Part shown: piece by piece, positions 1 to 7,683 of the stretch
Numbering within the stretch: position 1 is the stretch's first letter
How the letters are laid out: each line of letters begins with the position of its first letter
NCBI RefSeq assembly: GCF_032337135.1
Contig: NZ_JAVXZZ010000001.1
Location: 1,302,001 to 1,366,000, forward strand
Length of the DNA: 64,000 nt
Direction of reading: 5' to 3'
Source of the DNA: Allorhodoferax sp032337135
GTDB taxonomy: Bacteria; Pseudomonadota; Gammaproteobacteria; Burkholderiales; Burkholderiaceae_C
The notes under the pieces: generated by a model
The model's database searches: none
Told to the model about the DNA's origin: nothing
Seen by the model: the letters and a program-made list of their open reading frames with translations, nothing else
Made by a program: the position numbers and the translations under genes

Positions 1-351
1 TGCCTGCACTACTGGATAAACCGCCTGCAGCCGCTGCCCTTTGCGCAGGACGTAATCGTCAGCCTCAACCCGGTGCGCGACATTGACCCGGCCAAGGTGA
101 TCCGGCGCATCGACTACGCGCACCCCGTGTTCGACCTGGCCGCCATGGCCGCACAGCAGCAGGTACCCGCACTGCAGGGCGACCGACATCGCTACTTTGC
201 CGGGGCCTGGATGGGCTACGGCTTTCACGAAGACGGTCTCAAGGCGGGCATGGCAGCCGCCAATGCCCTGCTGCACGACCTGGAGCGTGCCCGCCATGCG
301 CCGGATGCGCCCAAACCTGCCGCCATGTCGGCGTTGGAGCCCGCGCTGTGA
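1..351 (+). CDS. FAD/NAD-binding amine-oxidase-type protein, C-terminal part
   Basis: Frame 1 is open from the first base, so the N-terminus lies outside the window. The visible 116 residues carry the typical C-terminal FAD-binding signature of the predicted NAD/FAD-binding proteins of the COG2907 type (YFAGAWMGYGFHEDG, then an Ala-rich helix LKAGMAAANAL). In this family the protein is co-encoded with DUF1365 and a cyclopropane-synthase-like methyltransferase, exactly as seen here, and is thought to act in membrane fatty-acid modification. The stop overlaps the GTG start of the next gene (GTGA), which suggests translational coupling. The exact substrate is unknown. Confidence 0.85.
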   Translation, partial: CLHYWINRLQPLPFAQDVIVSLNPVRDIDPAKVIRRIDYAHPVFDLAAMAAQQQVPALQGDRHRYFAGAWMGYGFHEDGLKAGMAAANALLHDLERARHAPDAPKPAAMSALEPAL

Positions 352-1157
352 CTGCGGCCTGGACGCCCGTCCCCCAGCTCGGCTTCGGCCAGGTGGTGCA
401 CGCGCGCACGCGCCCGGCGCGGCATCAGTTCCAGTACGGAACCTACTTTCTGCTGCTGCCCATGCGCACCCACGCGCTGCCCTCCGCGGCATGGGACTGG
501 CAGCCCAACCGCGCGGGTGCGCTGAGTTTTCGCGATGAGGACCACGGCGCTGGCGTCCCGGCAACGCAGGGCGGTGCACTGCCTTGGCTGCTGGCCTTGC
601 TGGCCGCCCACGGCCTGCCCGACACGGGGGGGGACATCTGGCTCCAGACCTATCCGCGCGTCTGGGGCTACAGCTTCAAGCCCGTGAGCTTCTGGTACTG
701 CTTCGACAAGGGGGCCGAAGGCGAACTGCGGGCCGTGGTGGCCGAGGTCAACAACACCTTTGGCGAGCGCCACTGCTACGTGCTGCGCGCGCCCCAGTGG
801 GGCCAGACCGTGCAGGCTGACAAGCAGTTCCATGTGAGCCCTTTCTGCGAGGTGCAGGGCCACTACGCCTTCTGCTTCGAACGCCAGAATCAGGACGGGA
901 AGTCCTCCCTGAGCGCACGCGTGGACTACCACGATGCGCAGGGATTGCTGCTGCACACCCGCATCACCGGCGCGCTGCAGCCGCTCAACGCAGCCGTACG
1001 CCGCAAGGCGCTGTGGGCCTACCCCCTCATGACCCTGGGCGTGGTCTGGCATATCCACCGGCAGGCCTTTGCGTTGTGGCGCAAGCGCGTGCCATTCTTC
1101 TCCAAACCCGAACCGCCGCTGCACAGCGCCACGCTGAGCCGGCCCGAAACCCCTTGA
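348..1157 (+). CDS. DUF1365 family protein
   Basis: This 269-residue protein starts with GTG overlapping the upstream stop. It has the conserved features of DUF1365: an early H-x-R-x-RP-x-H pattern (HARTRPARHQFQYGTYFL), the GYSFKPVSFWYC segment and a central NNTFGERHCYVL motif. The biochemical activity of DUF1365 is not established. The family almost always sits beside an FAD-dependent oxidoreductase and a cyclopropane-fatty-acyl synthase homologue, as here, so a role in modifying unsaturated phospholipid acyl chains is likely. Length matches the family. Confidence 0.88.
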   Translation: MTAAWTPVPQLGFGQVVHARTRPARHQFQYGTYFLLLPMRTHALPSAAWDWQPNRAGALSFRDEDHGAGVPATQGGALPWLLALLAAHGLPDTGGDIWLQTYPRVWGYSFKPVSFWYCFDKGAEGELRAVVAEVNNTFGERHCYVLRAPQWGQTVQADKQFHVSPFCEVQGHYAFCFERQNQDGKSSLSARVDYHDAQGLLLHTRITGALQPLNAAVRRKALWAYPLMTLGVVWHIHRQAFALWRKRVPFFSKPEPPLHSATLSRPETP

Positions 1158-1176
1158 CCCCCGACAGGAGCGCACC

Positions 1177-2442
1177 ATGCCCACTGCACTGCCCCTCGCT
1201 GCCACCCCTTCCGCAGCCCTGACTCTCCCGCAGGACACCCCCTTGACCGCCCGGCGCGTGCTGCGCTTGCTGCAGCGCCTGCGGGTTGGGGTACTGACCG
1301 TGCAGCTGCCCGACGGCAGCCAGCACCGCTTTGGCCAGGCCCATGAAGACCATGCCGGCTCCGCCGTGCTCCATGCGCACCTGCATCTGCACAACTGGAA
1401 GGTGTTCTCCGCCGCGCTCAAGAGCGGCGACATTGGCTTTGCCGAGAGCTTCATCGCGGGCGACTGGAGCACGCCCGACCTGGTGGGCCTGCTGGCCCTG
1501 CTTAGCGCCAACCGCCAGGCCTTGGAGTCCGTGGTGTACGGCAACTGGCTGGGTCGGCTGGCCTACCGCATCAAGCACCTGATGCAGCGCAACAGCCGTG
1601 CCGGTAGCCGCAAGAACATCCACGCCCACTACGACCTCGGCAACGACTTCTACAGGCTCTGGCTCGACGAAACCATGAACTACTCCAGCGCCTGGTTCAA
1701 CGGCAACCCGGAGCTGCCCTTGCCCCTGGCGCAGACCGCCAAGGTGTGCCGCGCGCTGGACGAATGCGATGTGCAGATCGGCGACCGGGTGCTCGAGATC
1801 GGATGTGGCTGGGGTGCTCTGGCCGAGCAGGCCACCGTGCAGTACGCTGCCAGTGTGGTCGGCGTCACGCTCTCCACCGAGCAGCTGGCTTGGGCGAACG
1901 CCCGCCTGCGCAAGCTCGGCATCGGCACCGGCCCTGGCGCCCAGGCCGACCTGCGGCTGCAGGACTACCGCGACATCACAGATGCGCCGTTTGACGCCAT
2001 CTGCTCCATCGAAATGGTGGAGGCCGTGGGGCAGGAGTACTGGCCGCAATACTTCCAGACCGTGCAGCGCCTGCTCAAGGACGGCGGCAAGGCCTGCATC
2101 CAGAGCATCGTCATCCGTGACGACCTGTTCGAGCGCTACGTCAAGTCCACCGACTTCATCCAGCAGTACATCTTTCCTGGTGGCTGCCTGCCTTCGCCCC
2201 AGGCGTTCCGTGCGCAAGCCAGCGCCGCCGGGCTGAGGGTCATCAACGAAATTTCCTTTGGCGGCGACTATGCGCGCACATTGCACCAGTGGCGTGCGGC
2301 GTTTCATGCACGCCGCCAGGAGGTACTGGCGTTGGGCTTCGACGAGCGCTTCCTGCGTATCTGGGACTTCTACCTGGCCTACTGCGAAGCCGCCTTCCAG
2401 ACCGGCGACATCGAACTGATGCAGTTCACGCTGCAGAAATAG
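1177..2442 (+). CDS. Cyclopropane-fatty-acyl-phospholipid synthase family methyltransferase
   Basis: The 421-residue protein belongs to the Cfa/mycolic-acid methyltransferase family, which transfers a methyl(ene) group from S-adenosylmethionine to double bonds of phospholipid acyl chains. The SAM-binding motif I is VLEIGCGWGALAE, followed by the family's GVTLSTEQLAWA and IEMVEAVGQEYW segments; the N-terminal lipid-binding region contains NWKVFSAALKSGDIGFAESF. An AGGAG ribosome site lies 8 bases before the ATG. Because of the DUF1365 and FAD-oxidoreductase partners it may be a methyltransferase acting with an oxidoreductase on modified (for example furan or methyl-branched) fatty acids rather than the housekeeping Cfa; that is inference from context. 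Confidence 0.92.
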   Translation: MPTALPLAATPSAALTLPQDTPLTARRVLRLLQRLRVGVLTVQLPDGSQHRFGQAHEDHAGSAVLHAHLHLHNWKVFSAALKSGDIGFAESFIAGDWSTPDLVGLLALLSANRQALESVVYGNWLGRLAYRIKHLMQRNSRAGSRKNIHAHYDLGNDFYRLWLDETMNYSSAWFNGNPELPLPLAQTAKVCRALDECDVQIGDRVLEIGCGWGALAEQATVQYAASVVGVTLSTEQLAWANARLRKLGIGTGPGAQADLRLQDYRDITDAPFDAICSIEMVEAVGQEYWPQYFQTVQRLLKDGGKACIQSIVIRDDLFERYVKSTDFIQQYIFPGGCLPSPQAFRAQASAAGLRVINEISFGGDYARTLHQWRAAFHARRQEVLALGFDERFLRIWDFYLAYCEAAFQTGDIELMQFTLQK

Positions 2443-2490
2443 TCGCTATGAAAACGGTAGCTGCTTGCGCAATGTTCATGGGGGCTGCAG
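2443..2490 (+). repeat. Dispersed ~50-bp repeat, copy 1
   Basis: Contains the shared landmarks TCGCTATGAAAAC, GTAGCTGCTTGCGCAATG and a following G-rich segment. It matches copies at 4821, 30079, 32292, 39114, 53760 and 60485. This copy overlaps the annotated start of the chalcone-isomerase-like gene. Confidence 0.6.
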
Positions 2491-3002
2491 TGCTATTTGG
2501 CCTGCAAGGCAAGGCCATGGCCGAGCCGATGAAGCCACCGGCGGAGGTGGTGCAAGTGCAGCCGCAGGCAGTGCTGTCGGGGCGCAGCACCCTGCGCGTA
2601 CTGGGGCTGGCCATCTACGACGCCCGCCTGTGGGTCAGCCGCGACTTTGCGCTGCCCAGCTATGTGCAACATCCTTTTGCGCTGGAATTGCAGTACCAGC
2701 GCAGCCTCAAGGGGCGGCTCATTGCGCAGCGCTCGTTGGCCGAGATGCGCCGCCAGCGCGACTTTCCCGAACCCCAGGCCACGACCTGGGGCGAGCAGAT
2801 GCAAGCCCTGTTTCCCGACGTGGGCCCTGGTGACCGCATCACCGGCGAATACCTGCCGGGCAGCGGTGCGCGCTTCTGGTTCAACGGGCGCCTGCTCGGC
2901 GAGGTGCGCGACGCCCAGTTCGCCAAACTCTTCTTCGGCATCTGGCTCAGCCCCGAAACCTCGGAACCGCAGGCGCGCTGTGCGCTGGCGGCATGCTCAT
3001 GA
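2448..3002 (+). CDS. Chalcone-isomerase-like periplasmic protein
   Basis: About 184 residues from the ATG six bases after the previous stop. The N-terminus (MKTVAACAMFMGAAVLFGLQ) reads as a Sec signal peptide ending near AMA. The mature part has the chalcone-isomerase-like pattern: LRVLGLAIYDARLWV, then LELQYQRSLKGRLIAQRSLAEM and the late ITGEYLPGSGARFWFNGRLLGEV. Bacterial members of this fold lack flavonoid-isomerase activity and are thought to bind fatty acids, which fits the lipid-modification cluster. The chosen start and first codons fall within a copy of a dispersed repeat, and no clear Shine-Dalgarno sequence is visible, so the start may instead be the ATG at 2472. Confidence 0.8.
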   Translation: MKTVAACAMFMGAAVLFGLQGKAMAEPMKPPAEVVQVQPQAVLSGRSTLRVLGLAIYDARLWVSRDFALPSYVQHPFALELQYQRSLKGRLIAQRSLAEMRRQRDFPEPQATTWGEQMQALFPDVGPGDRITGEYLPGSGARFWFNGRLLGEVRDAQFAKLFFGIWLSPETSEPQARCALAACS

Positions 3003-4285
3003 GCCCCGTCCATGGCTTGGGTGACGGCCTGCGCTACGGCCTGTTGGGCTTGCCGTTAGCGTTCTGCGCATTGCCGCTGTATGTGGTCATGCCGCACTTC
3101 TACGCCACGCAATGGGGCGTGTCGCTCAGTGTGCTGGGCGGTCTGCTGCTTGCCTTGCGAGCCCTGGATGCCCTGATAGACCCCTGGATCGGACGTTGGT
3201 GCGATGCCTGGGCGCACCAGGGCATCCTGCGCCTGTGGAGTGCCATGGCCCTGGCGGCCGTGGTGCTGGCCTTGGCCTTTGCGGCGCTCTTCCACCCGCT
3301 GGTCGACGCTTCCCACGCCGTGGCCTGGGCCGGAGGGTGCCTCGCACTGACCTACCTGGCCTACAGCCTGGTGACCGTGGGCCACCAGAGCTGGGGGGCA
3401 CGGCTGGGGGGCGACGCACGGGGGCGCAGCACCGTGGTCGCGTGGCGCGAGGGCTTGGGCCTGCTGGGCGTCGTACTCGCCTCCACCGTACCAGCCCTGT
3501 GGGGAGCGTCGTCCCTGGGCTGGGTCATGGCGCCGCTACTCCTGTTGGGGATGGGGGCACTGCGTTGGGCCCCTCGGCCCCCTACGTTGCCGCGGACGGA
3601 TGCTGCTTCGGCAGTAGCGGACCAAGACCTATGGCTTCCCTGGCGCAATCCGGCATTCGTGCGGCTGGTGGCGGTCTTTGCGCTCAATGGCATCGCCAGT
3701 GCGGTGCCAGCAACGCTGGTGCTGTTCTTCATTGAAGACCGTTTGCAGGTGGCAGGGCATTGGCAGGGCGTGTTCCTTGGCCTCTACTTTCTCAGCGCCG
3801 CGCTGTCCATGCCCCTGTGGTTGCGGGTGGTCGCGCGGGTCGGTCTTGAGCAGTCGTGGCTGATGGGCATGGTGCTCTCGGTTGCGGCCTTTGTGGGCGC
3901 TGCAGCGGTCGGCACAGGCGATGTGCTGCTGTATGGGGTGGTGTGTGTGGCCAGCGGTCTGGCATTGGGCAGCGACCTGGCCATTCCCGCCGCCTTGTTG
4001 GCCCAGGTGGCCCAGCGCTCCGACGCACCCGACAGTGCCAGCGCGCAGGGTGTGTACTTCGGTTGGTGGAACCTGGTCACCAAGCTCAACCTGGCCTTGG
4101 CTGCGGGCCTGACGCTGCCGCTGCTGGCGGCACTGGGCTACACCCCCGGCAGTCGCACTGCAGCGCCGCTGGCCATGCTCACTGCCGTCTATTGCCTGCT
4201 GCCCTGCGCGCTCAAGGCGCTGGCCGGTGCCGCCCTGTATGGCTTCTTTGTGCGTCCTTCCGAAAGGCTTCCCCATGCAACGTAG
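2993..4285 (+). CDS. MFS transporter (glycoside-pentoside-hexuronide cation symporter-like)
   Basis: A 430-residue hydrophobic protein with about 12 predicted membrane segments. The segment LRALDALIDPWIGRWCD after the second helix is the hallmark of the MFS_2/GPH group (D-x-x-x-D-P). It is translationally coupled: the stop of the chalcone-isomerase-like gene overlaps ATG codons at 2993 and 2999, the latter giving an ATGA overlap. Members in this kind of lipid cluster are annotated as MFS proteins of unknown substrate; a lipid or lysolipid is conceivable but not shown by the sequence. Confidence 0.88.
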   Translation: MLMSPVHGLGDGLRYGLLGLPLAFCALPLYVVMPHFYATQWGVSLSVLGGLLLALRALDALIDPWIGRWCDAWAHQGILRLWSAMALAAVVLALAFAALFHPLVDASHAVAWAGGCLALTYLAYSLVTVGHQSWGARLGGDARGRSTVVAWREGLGLLGVVLASTVPALWGASSLGWVMAPLLLLGMGALRWAPRPPTLPRTDAASAVADQDLWLPWRNPAFVRLVAVFALNGIASAVPATLVLFFIEDRLQVAGHWQGVFLGLYFLSAALSMPLWLRVVARVGLEQSWLMGMVLSVAAFVGAAAVGTGDVLLYGVVCVASGLALGSDLAIPAALLAQVAQRSDAPDSASAQGVYFGWWNLVTKLNLALAAGLTLPLLAALGYTPGSRTAAPLAMLTAVYCLLPCALKALAGAALYGFFVRPSERLPHAT

Positions 4286-4817
4286 AACCCTTGTGGCCGC
4301 CCTGGCGGCCGGAGTCACCGTAACGCTGGCGGGGTGCAGCAGCCCCAAGGTGACCGACTATGCCAATCAGACCCCGGTGCTGGACCTGCGCAGCTACTTC
4401 AACGGCACGCTCGATGCCTACGGCGTATTCACCGACCGCAGCGGGGCAGTCGTCAAGCGCTTCACCGTCGTCATGGACTGTCGCTGGAGCGGCAATGAGG
4501 GGGTGCTCGACGAGGCCTTCACCTATTCCGATGGCAGCACCCAGCGCCGCATCTGGCGCCTCACCGCGCTCGACGGCGGGCGATTCGTGGGCCGCGCCGA
4601 CGATGTGGTGGGCCAGGCCCAGGGCCAGCAAAGCGGCAATGCCTTCCAGTGGGGCTACACCCTGGCGCTGCCGGTGGACGGCCGTGTGATCGAGGTGCAG
4701 TTCGACGACTGGATGTTCCTCATGGATGAGCGCGTCATGCTCAACCGTGCCGCCATGTCCAAGTGGGGCGTGCACCTGGGCGACGTGACCCTGAGCTTTG
4801 TCAAGAGGAAAACATGA
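4275..4817 (+). CDS. DUF3833 family lipoprotein
   Basis: 180 residues starting at the ATG inside the end of the MFS gene. MQRRTLVAALAAG precedes the lipobox LAGC (Cys about residue 21), so it should be a membrane-anchored periplasmic lipoprotein. The body shows the DUF3833 pattern (DLRSYFNGTLDAYGVFTDRSG, then MDCRWSGNEGVLDEAFTYSDG, and a C-terminal DDWMFLMDERVMLNRA). The family is lipocalin-like and recurs in the cyclopropane-synthase/DUF1365 clusters, suggesting binding of a lipid. The function is not proven. Confidence 0.9.
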   Translation: MQRRTLVAALAAGVTVTLAGCSSPKVTDYANQTPVLDLRSYFNGTLDAYGVFTDRSGAVVKRFTVVMDCRWSGNEGVLDEAFTYSDGSTQRRIWRLTALDGGRFVGRADDVVGQAQGQQSGNAFQWGYTLALPVDGRVIEVQFDDWMFLMDERVMLNRAAMSKWGVHLGDVTLSFVKRKT

Positions 4818-4820
4818 TGC

Positions 4821-4865
4821 CAGTCCGCACAAATGTTGCGTATGGTGCTTCCAAAAGCATAGCGA
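4821..4865 (-). repeat. Dispersed ~50-bp repeat, copy 2 (inverted)
   Basis: Read on the minus strand it begins TCGCTATGC, continues to a CGCAA landmark and ends GTGCGGACTGG. It fills the short gap between the DUF3833 gene and the SDR gene and is the only clear copy in this orientation. Confidence 0.55.
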
Positions 4866-4893
4866 CTGTGGATGCCGTTGCGAAGGAGGTCCT

Positions 4894-5673
4894 ATGGCCC
4901 TGAACCGATCCATGGACGACTGGACAGGCCGCAGGGTCTGGCTGGTGGGGGCCTCCACGGGTATCGGCCGTGCCACCGCCAGTGCCTTGCATGCCCGGGG
5001 CGCACAGGTCGTCGTGTCGGCACGCCATGCCGATGCGCTGGATCGCTTCGTGGTCGAGCACCCGGGGGCACAGGCGCTGCCGCTGGACGCCACCGACCGT
5101 GCTGCCGTGCAGGTTGCAGCCGCCGCGTTGGCAGGCACGGGACCCTTGGACTGCGTGGTGTACTGCGCCGGCCACTACGCGGCCCAGCAGGCCGATCACC
5201 TGAACCTGCCCGACATGGTGCGCCACAACGAAATCAACTACCTGGGGGCGCTCTACCTGCTCGACGCCGTGGTGCCGCTACTGCTGGCGCAACCCCAGGA
5301 GCGGCGCGGGCACATCAGCCTGGTGGGCAGCGTGGCGGGTTACCGCGGCCTGCCCAACAGCCTGGCCTACGGACCCACCAAGGCCGCGCTCATCAACCTG
5401 GCCGAGACGCTTTATATCGACCTGCGCCGCCACGGCGTGGGTGTGTCGCTCATCAACCCCGGCTTTGTGGAAACGCCGCTGACGGCACAGAACCACTTCA
5501 AGATGCCCGCACTCATCAGCCCGCAGCAGGCGGCGCAGGAGATCCTGCAAGGCTGGGCCCGTGGCGCCTTCGAGATCCATTTCCCGCGCCGCTTCACGCT
5601 CGGCATGAAGCTGCTTGAATTGCTACCCTACCCGGCCTTCTTTGCCGCCATGCGCCGACTGCAATCTGCCTGA
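4894..5673 (+). CDS. Short-chain dehydrogenase/reductase
   Basis: 259 residues from the ATG preceded by a strong AAGGAGGT site. The Rossmann motif is GASTGIGRATASAL (TGxxxGxG type), the catalytic tetrad region shows Ser in SLVGSVAGY followed by YGPTKAA (Y-x-x-x-K), and NPGFVETPL is the usual post-catalytic loop. It is an NAD(P)-dependent oxidoreductase of the classical type. A near-identical gene arrangement (SDR plus NTF2-like) is part of the DUF1365/Cfa clusters, so it probably works on the same lipid-derived substrate. Confidence 0.9.
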   Translation: MALNRSMDDWTGRRVWLVGASTGIGRATASALHARGAQVVVSARHADALDRFVVEHPGAQALPLDATDRAAVQVAAAALAGTGPLDCVVYCAGHYAAQQADHLNLPDMVRHNEINYLGALYLLDAVVPLLLAQPQERRGHISLVGSVAGYRGLPNSLAYGPTKAALINLAETLYIDLRRHGVGVSLINPGFVETPLTAQNHFKMPALISPQQAAQEILQGWARGAFEIHFPRRFTLGMKLLELLPYPAFFAAMRRLQSA

Positions 5674-5675
5674 CC

Positions 5676-6122
5676 ATGACCACTACCGACGATTACCGCA
5701 GCGCCGTGGAGCGCATCGTGCAGGCCTTCGAGACCATCACGCCACAGTCCGTGGCTGCGCTGGGCGACATCTACACGCCGCGTGCCCACTTCAAAGACCC
5801 GTTCAATGACGTGCACGGCCTGGCCGAAGTGCAACGCATCTTTGCGCACATGTTCGTGGCGCTCGAGTCGCCGCGCTTCGTGGTGACACGGCGCATCGTC
5901 GACGGCTCGCACTGCTTCCTGGCCTGGGAGTTCCGCTTCAAGTTCCGCCGCTTCGACACCACCACCGAGCAGTGCGTGCTGGGCGGTTCGCACCTGCAAC
6001 TGGCCCCCGACGGCCGCATCCTGGACCACCGCGACTACTGGGACGCGGCCGAGGAGCTGTACGAGAAGCTGCCGCTGGTGGGAGCGTTGATGCGGTGGCT
6101 GAAAAAACGGGCCAACACTTAG
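5676..6122 (+). CDS. NTF2-like/SnoaL-type protein
   Basis: 148 residues, starting two bases after the SDR stop. The pattern of an N-terminal helix (IVQAFETITPQSVAALGDIY), a core FKDPFNDVHG, and strands ending DHRDYWDAAEELYEKLP is that of nuclear-transport-factor-2-like proteins, a cone-shaped fold used by small isomerases, hydrolases and binding proteins. It closes the eight-gene lipid-modification unit. No catalytic assignment can be made from the sequence. Confidence 0.85.
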   Translation: MTTTDDYRSAVERIVQAFETITPQSVAALGDIYTPRAHFKDPFNDVHGLAEVQRIFAHMFVALESPRFVVTRRIVDGSHCFLAWEFRFKFRRFDTTTEQCVLGGSHLQLAPDGRILDHRDYWDAAEELYEKLPLVGALMRWLKKRANT

Positions 6123-6135
6123 GCAGCCTGCTGCA

Positions 6136-6384
6136 TCAAACCGGTGTGCGACCGCTGGCCACGGCGGCCGCAATGGTGGCGATCAGGATGAACAGGCGTT
6201 CCCCATGCACGGCGGGGAACTGCTGTTCCAGCGCGTGCATGGCCTGGAATTCATGCAGCTGCGAAATCCAGCCCCCGTTGGCTTCCATGCAGGGTTTGAC
6301 CAGCGCAAACGCAGGCACAAAGATGGCCCGCATGTCGTAGTCGCTGCGGTGCTCTGTTTCGGGGGCGGGCGCATTGGTGTCCAT
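6136..6384 (-). CDS. Small hypothetical protein
   Basis: 82 residues from an ATG preceded by AGGA at a good distance. I do not recognise the family. The N-terminal 20 residues are polar; the rest is mixed, with HEFQAMHALEQQFP and a hydrophobic LFILIATIAAAVASG near the end that could be one membrane-associated helix. It lies convergent to the NTF2-like gene and divergent from metX, 160 bases away. Alternative upstream starts exist but extend into the metX leader. Confidence 0.6.
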   Translation of the reverse strand: MDTNAPAPETEHRSDYDMRAIFVPAFALVKPCMEANGGWISQLHEFQAMHALEQQFPAVHGERLFILIATIAAAVASGRTPV

Positions 6385-6495
6385 GGGCGTTCCTGCGGGG
6401 TGTTCCCGCATGATAGTGGAGCGCGTTAGAATTGTCGTGCGCCGATTTGCCACCGCTTGCGGGCGCTTTATAAGTTCAGCTAAAGACCGCGCCTA

Positions 6496-6543
6496 CCCGG
6501 CACTGCCCTTAGTTGATAAGCGAGCACTGCCGGGTTTTCTTTT
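6496..6543 (+). promoter_or_regulatory. Terminator-like hairpin directly before metX
   Basis: CCCGGCA at 6496-6502 pairs perfectly with TGCCGGG at 6528-6534; inside, CTTA/TAAG (6508-6511/6517-6520) can form a second short stem. A T-rich tract (TTTTCTTTT) runs from 6535 to 6543, ending exactly at the metX ATG. It has the form of an intrinsic terminator or attenuator, and there is no Shine-Dalgarno sequence in the usual position. It could be a methionine-responsive leader or the end of upstream transcription. Confidence 0.5.
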
Positions 6544-7683
6544 ATGTACGCCACACCACAGTCCATGCATTTCGATGCGCCGCTGCCGCTGCAAAGCGGC
6601 GCGAGCATCCGCGACTACGACCTCAGTTACGAGACCTACGGCACGCTCAATGCCGACAAGTCGAACGCCGTGCTGATCTGCCACGCGCTCAATGCCTCGC
6701 ACCACGTGGCCGGGCGCTACGAGGGCAAGGACAACTCCGAGGGCTGGTGGGACAACATGATCGGCCCGGGCAAGAGCCTGGACACCGACCGTTTCTTCGT
6801 CATCGGCGTGAACAACCTGGGCTCGTGCTTCGGCTCCACCGGCCCCATGCACACCAACCCCGACACCGGCAAGGCCTATGGCGCCGACTTTCCCGTGGTC
6901 ACGGTCGAGGACTGGGTCAACGCCCAGGCCCGCCTGCTCGACAAACTGGGCATTGACACCCTGGCCGCGGTCATGGGCGGGTCTCTGGGCGGCATGCAGG
7001 CCCTGAGCTGGACGCTGCAGCACCCCAGCCGCGTGCGCAATGCCGTGGTGGTGGCCAGCGCACCCAACCTCACGGCCGAGAACATCGCCTTCAACGAGGT
7101 GGCGCGCCGCGCCATCGTCACCGACCCGGACTTCCATGGTGGCCATTTCTACCAGCACGGCGTGGTGCCCAAACGCGGCCTGCGCATCGCCCGCATGATC
7201 GGCCACATCACCTACCTCAGTGACGACGTGATGAACGAGAAGTTCGGGCGCCAGTTGCGCGAAGCGGTGCTGGACTCGGCCAGTGGCTACAAGTACAGCA
7301 CGCAGGACATCGAGTTCCAGATCGAGAGCTACCTGCGCTACCAGGGCGACAAGTTTGCCGAATACTTTGACGCCAACACCTACCTGCTGATCACCCGCGC
7401 GCTCGACTACTTCGACCCGGCGCGTGCCCATGGCGGCAACCTGAGCAAGGCACTGGCCGCCGCCACCTGCAAGTTCCTGCTGGTCAGCTTCACCACCGAC
7501 TGGCGCTTTTCGCCGAAGCGCAGCCGCGAGATCGTCAAGGCCCTGCTCGACAACCAGCGCGAGGTCAGCTACGCCGAGATCGACGCACCCCACGGGCATG
7601 ATGCCTTTTTGCTCGATGACCCGCGTTACATGCGCGTGGTGCGCTCTTTTTTCGATAGCGTCAAGGTGGGAGGTGCGGCATGA
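6544..7683 (+). CDS. metX: Homoserine O-acyltransferase
   Basis: 379-residue alpha/beta-hydrolase-fold acyltransferase that activates homoserine with acetyl- or succinyl-CoA, the first committed step to methionine. The N-terminal CHALNASHHVAG and GWWDNMIGPGK motifs are diagnostic, the nucleophile is Ser147 in GGSLGGMQAL, and the catalytic Asp/His are in FTTDWRFSP and DAPHGHDAFL. Many betaproteobacterial MetX proteins are assigned as succinyltransferases (MetXS), so the acyl donor is uncertain. It overlaps metW by four bases. Confidence 0.97.
   Translation: MYATPQSMHFDAPLPLQSGASIRDYDLSYETYGTLNADKSNAVLICHALNASHHVAGRYEGKDNSEGWWDNMIGPGKSLDTDRFFVIGVNNLGSCFGSTGPMHTNPDTGKAYGADFPVVTVEDWVNAQARLLDKLGIDTLAAVMGGSLGGMQALSWTLQHPSRVRNAVVVASAPNLTAENIAFNEVARRAIVTDPDFHGGHFYQHGVVPKRGLRIARMIGHITYLSDDVMNEKFGRQLREAVLDSASGYKYSTQDIEFQIESYLRYQGDKFAEYFDANTYLLITRALDYFDPARAHGGNLSKALAAATCKFLLVSFTTDWRFSPKRSREIVKALLDNQREVSYAEIDAPHGHDAFLLDDPRYMRVVRSFFDSVKVGGAA

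Noticed and set aside
225..1544. Long minus-strand ORFs opposite the DUF1365 and methyltransferase genes
   Set aside because: They are antisense shadows of clearly conserved plus-strand genes in high-GC DNA; the translations are low-complexity and lack family motifs.
6461..6543. SAM-II or other known SAM riboswitch before metX
   Set aside because: AGCTAAAG and GATAAG fragments occur, but in the wrong order for SAM-II; I kept only the hairpin observation.
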